Notes: a model not told the origin generated them from the letters alone. DNA of 64,000 nucleotides from Companilactobacillus jidongensis (GCF_003946575.1 NZ_RHOP01000001.1:211850-275849); one strand, 5' to 3'; shown: positions 42,495 to 51,894, counted from the stretch's first letter. Made by a program: numbers and translations.

Positions 42495-42880
42495 AAAAAG
42501 ACCCCGTCCAACTGACGAGGTCAATTCATTTTGAAGTGGTAAGATGAAATCCACTGTAGTTTTCATCAACTTCTTATTTAACATTTTACTGTAAATCTGA
42601 ATCTGAATCTTGCTACTGTAAAAACAAATCTTACTACTAACACTTGTTCGTTCAACTAAGGATCCTAGCAAAACATGTATTGAGCTTGCGCGACTACTAT
42701 ATTTAAGTCGATTTTATGTTAACTTTTGTTGCTAGTCCCAAAATGCCGTTGAACCGTACTACTCTAATTCTTCGTTGCTCTTTATTAATCCTACCAGCTC
42801 CTAACGGAAACAGTTAAAACTTTTTAATTAGCATCAAATTTTTTAGGGCTACAGTTCCAGGCATTTCATCTTTACCACGT
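42495..42880 (-). ncRNA. Structured non-coding RNA of about 385 nt, family not recognised
   Basis: No coding frame of normal quality fills this region, yet it has a strong promoter upstream and an intrinsic terminator at its end (GACCTCGTC pairing with GACGGGGTC, 42522-42500, then T5). Its two ends pair: 42863-42878 with 42536-42550 (15 bp, one bulge), then 42849-42855 with 42553-42559 (ACTGTAG/CTACAGT). Inside, 42748-42754 pairs with 42650-42656 (GTTCAAC/GTTGAAC), enclosing 42729-42735 with 42665-42671 (CTAGCAA/TTGCTAG) and a small hairpin (42706-42710 with 42691-42695). I find none of the sequence marks of RNase P RNA, tmRNA, SRP RNA or 6S RNA. Confidence 0.72.
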
Positions 42881-42884
42881 CTAT

Positions 42885-42913
42885 AATATAGCATTACCCG
42901 AAAGCGTTTGCAA
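42885..42913 (-). promoter_or_regulatory. Promoter of the structured RNA with cre-like box
   Basis: On the minus strand TTGCAA (42913-42908), 17 bp, TATATT (42890-42885), with an extended -10 (TGC before it). TTGCAAACGCTTTCG over the -35 fits the CcpA cre consensus except at its last base. Confidence 0.75.
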
Positions 42914-42918
42914 CAAAT

Positions 42919-44076
42919 TTAATTAACCTTTTTATATAATCTTTCACTTTCTTTTATCTCGCTTAGATAGAACTTATCATGAACATCTTCAAGCCTTGTT
43001 ATATCACCGTTTCCAAGCTCTTTAGAAAAGATATTTTCGTAATCGGAAACACTAATTTTTTGGCGATTATTTAATTCTTCTTTAATAAATTCAGTATCTA
43101 AATATTTATCAAATCCAGAAACAACTTTTGCACTATAGATCTCACCAACAGCACCTGATCCATAACTAAACAGCATCAACTTCTCGTCAGCTTGCGCATC
43201 ACCATTAACCAGATATGATAATAACCCCAGATACAATGAACCTGTATACAGATTACCAACGTTACGACCAAATTCGATACTCTTCTGATAGTGTTCTACC
43301 AACTTTTCATATTGCGCATCAGACATTTGACCATCCAACGTACGTAATGCCTTCATTCCCATTTTGGTATAAGGAATATGGAATAACATTGTATCAAAAT
43401 CCTCTGCTGTCACATCATATTTCTCTTGGAACTTATTCCAAAGTGTTGTAAAAAATTCTACGTAAATTTCATTTGAAAACTTTCCACGAGCAAAAGCTGT
43501 TTTTGAAAAAGTTGGACGCCAGAAATCACCGACGTTACGTGACATATAAACGGATTTATTATCAAGTTTCAAAATATGCGGGTTTTGACTAATGACCATT
43601 GCAACTGCCCCAGCACCTTGAGTAACTTCGCCGGGTGTCTTAATACCGTATCGAGCAATATCGCTGGCAATAACTAATGCCTTCTTATCAGGATTCAGCG
43701 CCACAAAGTTGGACGCCATCTGTAATCCAGCAGTTGCTCCATAGCAAGCCTCTTTAATTTCAAAGGCACGCACATCTTCTGGTAAATCTAATAGGTCCAT
43801 CAAGAATGCTGAAGTGGCCTTTGATTCATCAACACTACTTTCAGTGCCTACAATAACTAGACCAATATCATCACGATTATCATCATCCAAAACCCTATCA
43901 GCTGCTTCAGCGGCCATGGTTACAGCATCTTGATATACATCAGGAACAGCTTGTTTAGATTGACCAATACCAATTGTGAATTTATCAGGATCAACATCAC
44001 GTGCTTCAGCCAATTCAACAATATCGATATATTTCTTCGGTGTATAAAATCCCAGTCTATCAATACCAACATTCAT
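42919..44076 (-). CDS. mvaS: Hydroxymethylglutaryl-CoA synthase
   Basis: This cytoplasmic enzyme of 385 residues condenses acetyl-CoA and acetoacetyl-CoA to HMG-CoA in the mevalonate route to isoprenoids. The catalytic Glu79 is in VGTESSVDESK, Cys111 in EIKEACYGATAGLQMA and His in LFHIPYTKMG. The N-terminal VGIDRLGFYTPKKYIDI is typical of Gram-positive MvaS. Its ATG overlaps the HMG-CoA reductase stop (TAATG). It is last in the operon; just past its stop begins the promoter of the structured RNA. Confidence 0.96.
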   Translation of the reverse strand: MNVGIDRLGFYTPKKYIDIVELAEARDVDPDKFTIGIGQSKQAVPDVYQDAVTMAAEAADRVLDDDNRDDIGLVIVGTESSVDESKATSAFLMDLLDLPEDVRAFEIKEACYGATAGLQMASNFVALNPDKKALVIASDIARYGIKTPGEVTQGAGAVAMVISQNPHILKLDNKSVYMSRNVGDFWRPTFSKTAFARGKFSNEIYVEFFTTLWNKFQEKYDVTAEDFDTMLFHIPYTKMGMKALRTLDGQMSDAQYEKLVEHYQKSIEFGRNVGNLYTGSLYLGLLSYLVNGDAQADEKLMLFSYGSGAVGEIYSAKVVSGFDKYLDTEFIKEELNNRQKISVSDYENIFSKELGNGDITRLEDVHDKFYLSEIKESERLYKKVN

Positions 44077-45317
44077 TATTTATTCCTCAATTCTTTCAGA
44101 ACTTTTTTTGCATTATCTAACGAATAATTCTTTTGATTATTTAATTCAGCCGCTACTAATTTAATTTCATTGCCAACTGCTCCAGCCGTGACAGCTAAAG
44201 ATTTGCTTTGTAAACTCATATGTCCAGCTTGAATACCAGTTGTCACTAATGCACGTAAGGCCGACAAATTATTAGCTAAACCAACTGCACCGATCACTGC
44301 ACGCAGTTCTTTGCTACCATATACCTTCATCATCGATAAACTCAATTGTGCCATGGGCATGGAACTAATGGCTCCACCAACGCTACCAATCTCGACTGGC
44401 ATAGTAAGTTCTCCGTGTAATCGTCCATTAATAATCGTCCAATTACTCAAGGGACTATACCTTCCTGTTTGACTAGCAAATTCCTGAGCCGCAGCTTCCT
44501 GAGCTCGATAATCATTTCCTGTTGCCATAACCACGGCATCAACACCATTCATGATACCTTTGTTATGTGTGATAGCTCTTTTAACCGATTGTCGTGCAAA
44601 CTTAGTCAGCATAACAATTCTTTGGGCAACTTCTTGCCCAGACATTGTACTCGTGCTCAACTTATCAAAATCAACATCCGCTTGAACAGTAACTACCTGA
44701 CCCACTCCACTGTTTGACAAAATACTGCACAAAACATCACAGTCAGTTATGAAAGCAACTTTTTTTGCAGTTTTTTCCAAAATTGTATTAACAATATTGG
44801 CTCCCATAGCGTCGACCGTATCAACACCGATTTCTAGTTCGATCATATCGTCATATTTGTGTAACTCCAATGAACTAATGCCACCACCACGTTTGATCAA
44901 ACTCGGATGTGCATCATTGGCAAATTGAATGATATCGTTGTGATTTTGGTTTAATAGATCAAAAGTATCAACCTTAACTGACTCCAAAACAATCTGACCA
45001 TAAACAATGTGTTTACCAACTGAAGCTTTAAAACCACCACTATTACGAATACGTTTGGCACCATTCGATGCCGCAGCAATTACTGATGGTTCCTCAATCG
45101 ACATTGGGATAATATAATCTTTACCATTAACCGTGAAATCTGTTGCAAATCCATATGGCAGACCAAAAATCCCAATTTGATTTTCACTCAAACTATCTGC
45201 CAGATCTTCTGGCAAAGACTTACGTGACTTCAAAAAATCAGCTTGTTCAGTAGTAATATAATTAGCTTCCAATAAATAATTAATACGTTCTTCATCGGTT
45301 AATTCATATAATTTCAT
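44076..45317 (-). CDS. mvaA: Hydroxymethylglutaryl-CoA reductase, class II
   Basis: The enzyme has 413 residues and reduces HMG-CoA to mevalonate. Features of the bacterial class II enzyme are DFTVNGKDYIIPMSIEEPSVIAAASNGAK (catalytic Glu in EEPSV), VDAMGANIVN, ITHNKGIMNGVDAVVMATGND and the C-terminal histidine in GHMSLQSKSLAV. It overlaps the thiolase stop by four bases and mvaS by one. In Enterococcus thiolase and reductase are fused as MvaE; here they are separate but adjacent. Confidence 0.95.
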   Translation of the reverse strand: MKLYELTDEERINYLLEANYITTEQADFLKSRKSLPEDLADSLSENQIGIFGLPYGFATDFTVNGKDYIIPMSIEEPSVIAAASNGAKRIRNSGGFKASVGKHIVYGQIVLESVKVDTFDLLNQNHNDIIQFANDAHPSLIKRGGGISSLELHKYDDMIELEIGVDTVDAMGANIVNTILEKTAKKVAFITDCDVLCSILSNSGVGQVVTVQADVDFDKLSTSTMSGQEVAQRIVMLTKFARQSVKRAITHNKGIMNGVDAVVMATGNDYRAQEAAAQEFASQTGRYSPLSNWTIINGRLHGELTMPVEIGSVGGAISSMPMAQLSLSMMKVYGSKELRAVIGAVGLANNLSALRALVTTGIQAGHMSLQSKSLAVTAGAVGNEIKLVAAELNNQKNYSLDNAKKVLKELRNK

Positions 45318-46468
45318 GATAATTTAATTCCCAGTGCCATACCCATACCACCACCGATACAGATTGAAGCAATCCCAGTTTTTTTATCAGTACTTTGCAA
45401 AGCATTGATCAGTGAAACAATCAGCTTAGCACCAGTAGCTCCTAATGGATGTCCAATTGCAATTGCTCCACCGTGAATATTGACTTTGTCAGCTGGTAAA
45501 TTAAGGTCACGGGTTACAGCAACTGCTTGTGAAGCGAAGGCTTCGTTGATTTCGAACAAATCAATTTTATCCAAATCAGTATTATACTTATCAGCATACT
45601 TATTAATAGCATAGTAAGGCGCATAACCCATGAAATTCGGATTAACCCCGACTTCCGTATAACCAACGATCTCTGCGACATACTTGAGACCAAGTTCTTC
45701 AGCCTTAGTCTTAGTCATCATAATCAGGGCAGCTGCACCATCATTTAATGGTGACGAATTACCGGCAGTTACCGTTCCACCTTCCTCAAAGGCAGGATTT
45801 AAGGTTGCCATCTTTTCTAATGTAGCATTAGCACGAATGGACTCATCTTTGGTGATCTGTTCACCATTAACTTCAATTGGTATAATTTCGTTCTCCAACT
45901 TATCAATTGAGGCAGCAGCTTTTTGCTGTGAAGCAAAGGCAAACTGATCTTGTTGTTGCCTAGTTACAGCATATTTTTGAGCAACGTTTTCAGCGGTGAT
46001 ACCCATGTGTTTGTCGTTGAAAGCATCCCACAAGCCATCACGAAATAAAGTATCACCTTGGTCATCACTTGCTTCCAATTTACCAACTCGTTTGGCGTAA
46101 AAGGCAGCGTTAGACATGCTCTCCATTCCACCAGCAACGATAATATCAGCATCACCTAATAGCAAAGCGTTTGTTGCTTCGTGAACTGCCTTCATCCCTG
46201 AACCACAAACTTGATTCAAAGTCATAGCTGTTGATTCCACTGCAGCTCCAGAATTAATAGCAATCTGTCTAGCAGGATTCTGACCTGCACCAGCTTGATA
46301 AACATTTCCAAAAATGAATTGATCGACCGATTGAGGGTCGATTTTATTCGCTTTAAGAAGTTTTTTAACTAACTGTGTACCGAGCTCAACAGCTGATACA
46401 TCAGTAAATTCTCCACGAAACTTACCAATAGCGGTTCGCTTAGCATCTATAATTACAACTGAATCCAT
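45314..46468 (-). CDS. Acetyl-CoA C-acetyltransferase (thiolase)
   Basis: The enzyme has 384 residues from the ATG at 46468 (GAGAGG ten bases upstream); the open frame to 46486 covers this SD. It condenses two acetyl-CoA to acetoacetyl-CoA. The nucleophilic Cys is in NQVCGSGMKAVHEA, and GGMESMSNAAF, GHPLGATGAKL (His) and CIGGGMGMAL (second Cys) complete the active site. It is first gene of the mevalonate operon and supplies HMG-CoA synthase. The same fold can serve fatty-acid degradation, but context decides. Confidence 0.95.
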   Translation of the reverse strand: MDSVVIIDAKRTAIGKFRGEFTDVSAVELGTQLVKKLLKANKIDPQSVDQFIFGNVYQAGAGQNPARQIAINSGAAVESTAMTLNQVCGSGMKAVHEATNALLLGDADIIVAGGMESMSNAAFYAKRVGKLEASDDQGDTLFRDGLWDAFNDKHMGITAENVAQKYAVTRQQQDQFAFASQQKAAASIDKLENEIIPIEVNGEQITKDESIRANATLEKMATLNPAFEEGGTVTAGNSSPLNDGAAALIMMTKTKAEELGLKYVAEIVGYTEVGVNPNFMGYAPYYAINKYADKYNTDLDKIDLFEINEAFASQAVAVTRDLNLPADKVNIHGGAIAIGHPLGATGAKLIVSLINALQSTDKKTGIASICIGGGMGMALGIKLS

Positions 46469-46510
46469 AAATTTGTATCCTCTCATTTGGTAGAATTACT
46501 CTAAGCCTTA

Positions 46511-46539
46511 ATAATAATTTATCTGATGAAATAAAACAA
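46511..46539 (-). promoter_or_regulatory. Promoter of the mevalonate operon
   Basis: On the minus strand TTGTTT (46539-46534), 17 bp, TATTAT (46516-46511), about 45 bp from the thiolase start. Confidence 0.6.
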
Positions 46540-46561
46540 TGAAAACGATGGTGTTTATCTT

Positions 46562-46846
46562 ATGAGAATCATTGATTTAATCTTATTGCTAAATGATTTC
46601 AATCGAAATAATCGTGTCTTTGTCGAAATAGACAAGCAAAAACTAGCAGTTGTTGATTTAGAAGTGACTGCTGGCGGTATCTATCTCAAGGCTTCCAGCA
46701 AATTAAAAGGTATCAAGAATTGGGAATTTCTTCTGCTTCTCAACAAAAAGGATTATTACGAATTGCCCTTATACTATGATGACAAAAAAAATCACCACCA
46801 ACTCTTTGGATTCAGAGTCGCTGATGATTGTATTTTATTAGGTTAA
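46562..46846 (+). CDS. Hypothetical small protein
   Basis: This unrecognised protein has 94 residues (MRIIDLILLLNDFNRNNRVFVEID...CILLG). It is mixed in composition with short hydrophobic strands, and has no signal peptide or clear membrane helix. It could be a small beta-rich domain (VFVEIDKQKLAVVDLEVTAGGIYLKA). No good SD precedes the ATG. It ends exactly where galU ends on the other strand (no gap), and starts 93 bp from the divergent thiolase gene. Reading-frame length and context support a real gene, but no function can be assigned. Confidence 0.55.
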   Translation: MRIIDLILLLNDFNRNNRVFVEIDKQKLAVVDLEVTAGGIYLKASSKLKGIKNWEFLLLLNKKDYYELPLYYDDKKNHHQLFGFRVADDCILLG

Positions 46847-47758
46847 TTATTTAGTAGACTTCTTATCCTTATTATCTTCAGCTTCAAGTTTCTTGCTTAA
46901 GTCCAAAATATACTTTCTCAACTCATCCTTAACTTCTGGGTGAGTCAATCCATATTCGATATTTGTCTTAACATATCCGAATTTATTACCAACATCGAAT
47001 CTTTCACCTTTAAACTCGTGTGCAAATACCCTTTGAACCTTGTTCATACGGTCAATAGCATCTGTCAATTGAATTTCATTACCAGCACCTGGTTTTTGAG
47101 TCTTCAACAGATCAAAGATTTCAGGTGTCAACAAGTAACGTCCAATGATTGCCAGATTGCTAGGTGCATCTTCAACCTTTGGCTTCTCAACAAAGTTCTT
47201 AACATTATATAAACCAGGAGCATGTTGACCTTCTGGATCAATAATGCCGTACTTAGAAACATCCTTATCGGGAACTTTCATAACGGCAATTGTTGAAGCA
47301 TGTGTCTTCTCGTAGTCGTCAATAAGTTGCTTTGTCAATGGAACCTTGTCAGTCATCAAATCATCACCAAGCATAACTACGAATGGTTCGCCTGAAATAA
47401 ATGATTGTGCTTGGGCAACAGCATCACCCAAACCATTTGGATGAGCCTGACGGCTGTAGTACAAATTGACTCCAAGATCAGTAGTAGCTTGGACAACTTT
47501 TAATAGATCAGTTTTATTTTTTGATTCAAGATTTTGTTCCAATTCTGGAGCAGCATCGAAGTGATCTTCGATCGAACGCTTATTTTTACCAGTGATAATC
47601 AAAATATCTTCGATACCTGAAGCCTTAGCTTCCTCAACGATAAATTGAATTGTTGGCTTATCGACGATTGGCAACATTTCCTTTGCCAATGCCTTAGTGG
47701 CTGGTAAAAATCTAGTTCCTAATCCTGCTGCTGGAATGATGGCTTTTCTTACTTTCAT
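46847..47758 (-). CDS. galU: UTP--glucose-1-phosphate uridylyltransferase
   Basis: This cytoplasmic enzyme of 303 residues makes UDP-glucose for teichoic acid, glycolipid and polysaccharide synthesis and for GalT. The nucleotide-binding motif is [25 protein letters not shown], with [17 protein letters not shown] [23 protein letters not shown] and [23 protein letters not shown]. The tail is highly charged ([13 protein letters not shown]). The start overlaps the YihY stop (TAATG) with an AAGGAGAT SD. It is the third gene of a map-yihY-galU unit. Confidence 0.95.
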   Translation of the reverse strand: MKVRKAIIPAAGLGTRFLPATKALAKEMLPIVDKPTIQFIVEEAKASGIEDILIITGKNKRSIEDHFDAAPELEQNLESKNKTDLLKVVQATTDLGVNLYYSRQAHPNGLGDAVAQAQSFISGEPFVVMLGDDLMTDKVPLTKQLIDDYEKTHASTIAVMKVPDKDVSKYGIIDPEGQHAPGLYNVKNFVEKPKVEDAPSNLAIIGRYLLTPEIFDLLKTQKPGAGNEIQLTDAIDRMNKVQRVFAHEFKGERFDVGNKFGYVKTNIEYGLTHPEVKDELRKYILDLSKKLEAEDNKDKKSTK

Positions 47759-48735
47759 TACTTATCTCCTTGTCTGTTATTCTCATACATCCTCAGATAT
47801 GTACTCAAGCGGCCGGTATTCTTCCGCAGATATGGGCCTTTACTTGCTTCCGCAAAACCAACATTAACGGCATTTCCAAATAGAAATATCGTCACGGACA
47901 TGTTAATCCACAATAGGAAGATAATAATGGCTCCAATCGTACCGTAATTATCCCATGCTGATCCAAAATACTTCAGATAGTAAGAAAACAATTGCGATAA
48001 GATCAATATTCCTGCGGTAGTTATAATCGTGCCTAATAATACATAGTGAAGTTTTAATTGAACATTAGGTAAAAAATAAAATAAAGCAAAAACGATCAAG
48101 AACATTATAACAATAGCTAAGGGCCATTTCCATCTCATAAATTCATCTAGGGCGGTTTGTAGCCCTTTGACCTCGATTAGGCTTATCAACCAGTTAAGCA
48201 CTGTCTGACCAAAGGTAAAGACGATAATTACTGCCACAGCAATAACAATCAAGAAAAAAGTCATGATAAATGCCAAGCCACGTCTGATAATATAGTTCAA
48301 AAACGTTTGATTTACGAATAAACTATTGATATCCAATCCGTATGCTTGATTCATTGAAAGCTGCGCTGTATTTAAACCTCGTGACATCGCCCATAGGGCC
48401 ACAATAATACCGACTGACAAGATACCGGTGTTTGAACTAGTAATAACTTTTTCAATCACCGGTATAAATGTATCATGCAAATTCTCAGGTAAAATGAATT
48501 CAACATAAGAAACAACGGTTGGCCTATCTAAATGCAACAATGGAATTAAATTTCCTAAAATAATAAAGGCCGGAAATAAAGACAATAGTAAATAATACGT
48601 AATGGCCTTGGAGGCCATAGGTATATTAGCATCCCCCACAGCCTGCGTAATAAATTTCACTAGTTCAACGAACTTTTTATAACGTGGAATATCCTGCGCA
48701 AACACGGGTACCGTTTCATTTTTATTTTCGTCCAT
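47758..48735 (-). CDS. YihY/BrkB-family membrane protein
   Basis: This protein of 325 residues has about six membrane helices. Conserved features of the former RNase BN/virulence-factor BrkB family are [25 protein letters not shown] near the N-terminus, [21 protein letters not shown] and [28 protein letters not shown]. The molecular role is unknown; it is not a nuclease. Its overlap with galU and position 11 bp after map indicate cotranscription. Confidence 0.9.
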   Translation of the reverse strand: MDENKNETVPVFAQDIPRYKKFVELVKFITQAVGDANIPMASKAITYYLLLSLFPAFIILGNLIPLLHLDRPTVVSYVEFILPENLHDTFIPVIEKVITSSNTGILSVGIIVALWAMSRGLNTAQLSMNQAYGLDINSLFVNQTFLNYIIRRGLAFIMTFFLIVIAVAVIIVFTFGQTVLNWLISLIEVKGLQTALDEFMRWKWPLAIVIMFLIVFALFYFLPNVQLKLHYVLLGTIITTAGILILSQLFSYYLKYFGSAWDNYGTIGAIIIFLLWINMSVTIFLFGNAVNVGFAEASKGPYLRKNTGRLSTYLRMYENNRQGDK

Positions 48736-48746
48736 TTAATCCACCG

Positions 48747-49553
48747 TTATTTCAATCGATATTTAGCGTCAAATTCAGGGTCTTGAGATGTAAGAATCTT
48801 AGGGCCATCCTTTGTAATAGCAATTGTGTGCTCATATTGTGCTGAATCTGAACCGTCAGCAGAAACAAAGTATTCCCATCCGTCAGCTTTGACAAACTTA
48901 TCCTTGATCTCCCAAGTACCTAAGTTGACCATTGGTTCGATAGTAATAGTCATTCCTTCACGCAAACGAAGTCCTTGTCCCGGTTCACCATAGTGAGGAA
49001 CGTTTGGAGCTTCATGCATTGTGGGCTGGATACCATGTCCAATAAGATCACGAACATCACCCATACCTTGTTCATCTTCAACATAATGTTGAATGGCATA
49101 ACCAATATCACCCAAGCGGTTGCCAACGACAGCTTGATCGATACCTAAGTATAGAGCCTTGTGAGTAACATCCATTAAGTGTTGATCTTCTGCTGAAAGA
49201 GTTCCAACAGCATATGTCCAGCAAGAATCACTTTCATAACCATTCAAATTAACAGTCATATCAACCTTTAGGACATCTCCGTCCTTTAGAATCAAACTCT
49301 TCCGGGGAATACCATGAGCAACTTCATCATTAACACAGACACAAGTTGCATATTTGTAACCTTCAAAACCCTTTTCAGATGGTCTCCCACCATGTTCAGT
49401 TATATATTTATCAGCGAACTCTTCGATTTCCATTGAAGAAATTCCTGGTTTGATGATATCTCTTAATCCTATATGAACGTTGGCGAGTAGTTCGCCAGAC
49501 TTTCTCATACCTTCTATTTCACGTGCAGATTTTAATGTAATCAACTTTTGCAT
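48747..49553 (-). CDS. map: Methionine aminopeptidase, type I
   Basis: This essential cytoplasmic metallopeptidase of 268 residues removes initiator Met. The five metal ligands lie in VLKVDMTVNLNGYESDSCW (two Asp), IGHGIQPTMHEAP (His), ITIEPMVNLG (Glu) and SAQYEHTIAIT (Glu). The substrate His is in DEVAHGIPRKS. It starts the map-yihY-galU unit behind an extended -10 promoter. An AAGGGAA SD lies very close to the ATG. Confidence 0.95.
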   Translation of the reverse strand: MQKLITLKSAREIEGMRKSGELLANVHIGLRDIIKPGISSMEIEEFADKYITEHGGRPSEKGFEGYKYATCVCVNDEVAHGIPRKSLILKDGDVLKVDMTVNLNGYESDSCWTYAVGTLSAEDQHLMDVTHKALYLGIDQAVVGNRLGDIGYAIQHYVEDEQGMGDVRDLIGHGIQPTMHEAPNVPHYGEPGQGLRLREGMTITIEPMVNLGTWEIKDKFVKADGWEYFVSADGSDSAQYEHTIAITKDGPKILTSQDPEFDAKYRLK

Positions 49554-49583
49554 TTCCCTTCAAAAAAAAATAAAGTCGCTTAT

Positions 49584-49592
49584 ATTATAACA
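49584..49592 (-). promoter_or_regulatory. Extended -10 promoter of map
   Basis: TGTTATAAT on the minus strand (49592-49584) is a perfect extended -10; no good -35 is visible. It is about 30 bp from the start codon. Confidence 0.6.
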
Positions 49593-49628
49593 TTGTCCGG
49601 TATTTTCATTTAGATAGTTGTTTATTTT

Positions 49629-49637
49629 TGCTATAAT
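49629..49637 (+). promoter_or_regulatory. Extended -10 promoter of the flavodoxin gene
   Basis: TGCTATAAT (49629-49637) is a perfect extended -10 with only a weak -35. It is divergent from the map promoter. Confidence 0.6.
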
Positions 49638-49668
49638 ATCCCAAGAATGTAAATTGAGAGGCATTGAT

Positions 49669-50124
49669 ATGACAAAAGTAAAAATCGTTTATGCTAGTAT
49701 CACCGGTAATGATGAAGATATGGCATACGTCCTAACAGAAAAATTTGAAGACTTGGGTATGGACGTTGATATGAGTGAAGTCTCACAGACTGATGCTTCA
49801 GATTACGAAGAAGCCGATGTCTGTGTAATGGTAAGTTATACCTACGACGATGGTGTCGTTCCTGAAGAAGCATTGGACTTTTATGATGACATGAAGGACC
49901 TTGACCTAACTGGTAAAATTTATGGTTCTTGTGGTTCTGGAGATCACTTCTATGAGGATTTTTGTCGTGCCGTCGATGAATTTTCAGATGCTTTTGAAGA
50001 AGCTGGTGCTACCAAGGGTGCCGATCCGGTCTATGTTGAGTTAGCACCTGAGCAAGCTGATATCGACGATCTAGACAAATTTGCGGAAACAATTGTGGCA
50101 AAAGCTAAAGAAATGGATGACTAA
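49669..50124 (+). CDS. Flavodoxin
   Basis: This acidic electron carrier of 151 residues binds FMN. It starts at the ATG at 49669 with GAGAGG upstream; the open frame from 49618 crosses the -10 box. The FMN phosphate loop is VYASITGNDEDMA, with a Y-x-x-D loop in VSYTYDDGVV and SCGSGDHFYEDFC near the isoalloxazine. Length is that of short-chain flavodoxins. GtrA follows after two bases. Confidence 0.92.
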   Translation: MTKVKIVYASITGNDEDMAYVLTEKFEDLGMDVDMSEVSQTDASDYEEADVCVMVSYTYDDGVVPEEALDFYDDMKDLDLTGKIYGSCGSGDHFYEDFCRAVDEFSDAFEEAGATKGADPVYVELAPEQADIDDLDKFAETIVAKAKEMDD

Positions 50125-50126
50125 AA

Positions 50127-50609
50127 ATGAATTTCATTAGAAAACATCGTGACTTCGCGGTGTACTGTCTATTTGGATTTCTTGCATCTATTATCAATAT
50201 CATCGTTTTTGATGTATCACATAATAACTTCGGTGTTCCCTTATGGATCGCCAATACGATTGCCTGGTTTATCTCAAATGTTTTTTCGTTCTTTGTAACG
50301 AAACTATTTGTTTTCAAAACCGAAATGGGTAGCTATAAAAAGATGTTCAATGAAGGGATATATTTCATTGTTTCGAGATTGTTCTCGTTACTGTTTGACG
50401 ATGTATTCATGATCGTAGCAGTCTTAATATTCCCATTGAATAATATTCTCATCAAAGCAATCGACCAACTAGTTGTTGGGTTATTCAATTACTATTCATC
50501 CAAATGGATCTTTAATTATAATAATCGAAATATTATCGAGAAGATCAAGCAATTCAGAATCTCTCAGAAAAATACCGAAAAAAAAGAGAGTGAAGCTAAG
50601 GAAATTTAA
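50127..50609 (+). CDS. GtrA-family membrane protein
   Basis: This protein of 160 residues has four membrane helices and the GtrA fold (FAVYCLFGFLASIINIIVFDV, ANTIAWFISNVFSFFVTKLFVF, NYYSSKWIFNY) and a charged C-terminal tail. GtrA proteins are thought to flip polyprenyl-linked sugars across the membrane for wall or polysaccharide decoration. It starts two bases after flavodoxin with little SD, so translation is probably coupled. No glycosyltransferase is adjacent; a GT2-GtrA fusion lies at 61296. Confidence 0.88.
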   Translation: MNFIRKHRDFAVYCLFGFLASIINIIVFDVSHNNFGVPLWIANTIAWFISNVFSFFVTKLFVFKTEMGSYKKMFNEGIYFIVSRLFSLLFDDVFMIVAVLIFPLNNILIKAIDQLVVGLFNYYSSKWIFNYNNRNIIEKIKQFRISQKNTEKKESEAKEI

Positions 50610-50628
50610 CCTTAGCTTCACTCTTTTA
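50587..50628. terminator. Bidirectional intrinsic terminator
   Basis: AGAGTGAAGCTAAGG (50587-50601) pairs perfectly with CCTTAGCTTCACTCT (50610-50624). The gtrA stop lies in the loop. The epimerase gene uses it from the other side. Confidence 0.93.
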
Positions 50629-50634
50629 ATTTGT

Positions 50635-51777
50635 TTATTCAAATTCATCTGGTTTAACGTCTGTTTGTCCAAAGTGGAAACTGATCGCATCCATAATTCT
50701 ATCAGATGCATTACCGTCACCATAAGGATTTTTGGCATTAGCCATACGATCATACTCAGCTTTGTCTTCAATTAGACGATTCATTTCACGTTCAACAACT
50801 TCTGAGTCGGTTCCAACTAACTTCAAAGTCCCAGCAGTAACGCCTTCTGGACGTTCCGTTGTGTCACGAAGAACTAGTACTGGCTTACCCAATGAAGGTG
50901 CCTCTTCCTGAACACCACCGGAATCAGTCATAATGAAATAACTCTTCGATGCCAAGTTATGGAAGTCCACAACGTCCAATGGATCAATCAAGTGAACTCG
51001 ATCAACATCACCTAAAATATCCTTAGCTGTCTTTTGTACCACTGGATTCAAGTGGACCGGATAAATCAATTCAATGTCGTCGTGCTTTTCAACTACACGT
51101 TTCATTGCATTGAAAACCTGCTTCATTGGTTCACCTTGATTTTCACGACGATGCATCGTGATAAGGATCATTTTCTTATCTGAATCAATAATATCCAAGA
51201 TATCATGGTGATAATCCTTGTGTACAGTACTGCGTAAGGCATCAATAGCAGTATTACCAGTAATGAAGACATTATCTCCATTATGATTTTCTTTGAGCAA
51301 GTTAGCCTTACTTTCACTGGTTGGAGCGAAATACAAATCCGACAAATCGTCAGTCATTTGACGATTCATTTCTTCTGGCCATGGAGAATACTTATTCCAA
51401 GTTCTAAGACCAGCTTCAACATGTCCGATGCTTGTTTGATGGTAGAAGGCTGACAAAGCAGCACTGAAAGTCGTTGTTGTATCGCCATGAACTAGAACGA
51501 TGTCTGGTTCTTCCTTCTCGATAATACTATCTAACTCCTTTAATACCAATCCAGTAATACCACTGAGAGTTTGACGTTCCTTCATGATATTCAAATCATA
51601 ATCCGGTTTGATCTTAAATATCTCAAGAACAGAATCTAACATTTCACGATGTTGAGCCGTCACAACTGTCACGGTTTCAAATCGATCACTATTTTGTTTT
51701 AATTTCAAAACTAATGGAGCCATTTTAATTGCCTCTGGTCGTGTTCCAAAGACTGTCATAACTTTGATTTTTTTCAC
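50635..51777 (-). CDS. wecB: UDP-N-acetylglucosamine 2-epimerase, non-hydrolysing
   Basis: This cytoplasmic enzyme of 380 residues makes UDP-ManNAc, a precursor of wall teichoic acid linkage units and polysaccharides. Characteristic stretches are TVFGTRPEAIKMAPLVL, VTAQHREMLDSVLEIF, VHGDTTTTFSAALSAFY, HVEAGLRTWNKYSPWPEE and TDSGGVQEEAPSLGKPVLVLRDTTERPEG. The start is GTG at 51777 with GAGG about eight bases upstream; another GTG at 51786 is possible but overlaps the SD. Confidence 0.95.
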   Translation of the reverse strand: MKKIKVMTVFGTRPEAIKMAPLVLKLKQNSDRFETVTVVTAQHREMLDSVLEIFKIKPDYDLNIMKERQTLSGITGLVLKELDSIIEKEEPDIVLVHGDTTTTFSAALSAFYHQTSIGHVEAGLRTWNKYSPWPEEMNRQMTDDLSDLYFAPTSESKANLLKENHNGDNVFITGNTAIDALRSTVHKDYHHDILDIIDSDKKMILITMHRRENQGEPMKQVFNAMKRVVEKHDDIELIYPVHLNPVVQKTAKDILGDVDRVHLIDPLDVVDFHNLASKSYFIMTDSGGVQEEAPSLGKPVLVLRDTTERPEGVTAGTLKLVGTDSEVVEREMNRLIEDKAEYDRMANAKNPYGDGNASDRIMDAISFHFGQTDVKPDEFE

Positions 51778-51878
51778 ATTAATCACCTCAATAACCTCTT
51801 CAAAGTATATCAGAATAAATATACTTTATATAGTCGTCAACACAATACGATATTATATGGATATTTTCTGAAAAAACT

Positions 51879-51887
51879 TGCTATAAT
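51879..51887 (+). promoter_or_regulatory. Extended -10 promoter abutting a start codon
   Basis: TGCTATAAT (51879-51887) ends seven bases before the ATG at 51895, so transcription should start at or within two bases of that ATG. Confidence 0.65.
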
Positions 51888-51894
51888 AAAATTC

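Noticed and set aside
42354..42671. A 105-codon open frame on the minus strand overlapping the GH65 end and the RNA locus
   Set aside because: It begins in the middle of the structured RNA, runs through two strong terminators and into the GH65 gene, and has no SD. Its translation resembles no protein family.
42495..42880. RNase P RNA, tmRNA or SRP RNA as identity of the 42.5-kb RNA
   Set aside because: The type-B RNase P core GAGGAAAGTCC, the tmRNA 5' GGGGACGTT and 3' ACCA, and the SRP GGAAGGAAGC-type loop are all absent.
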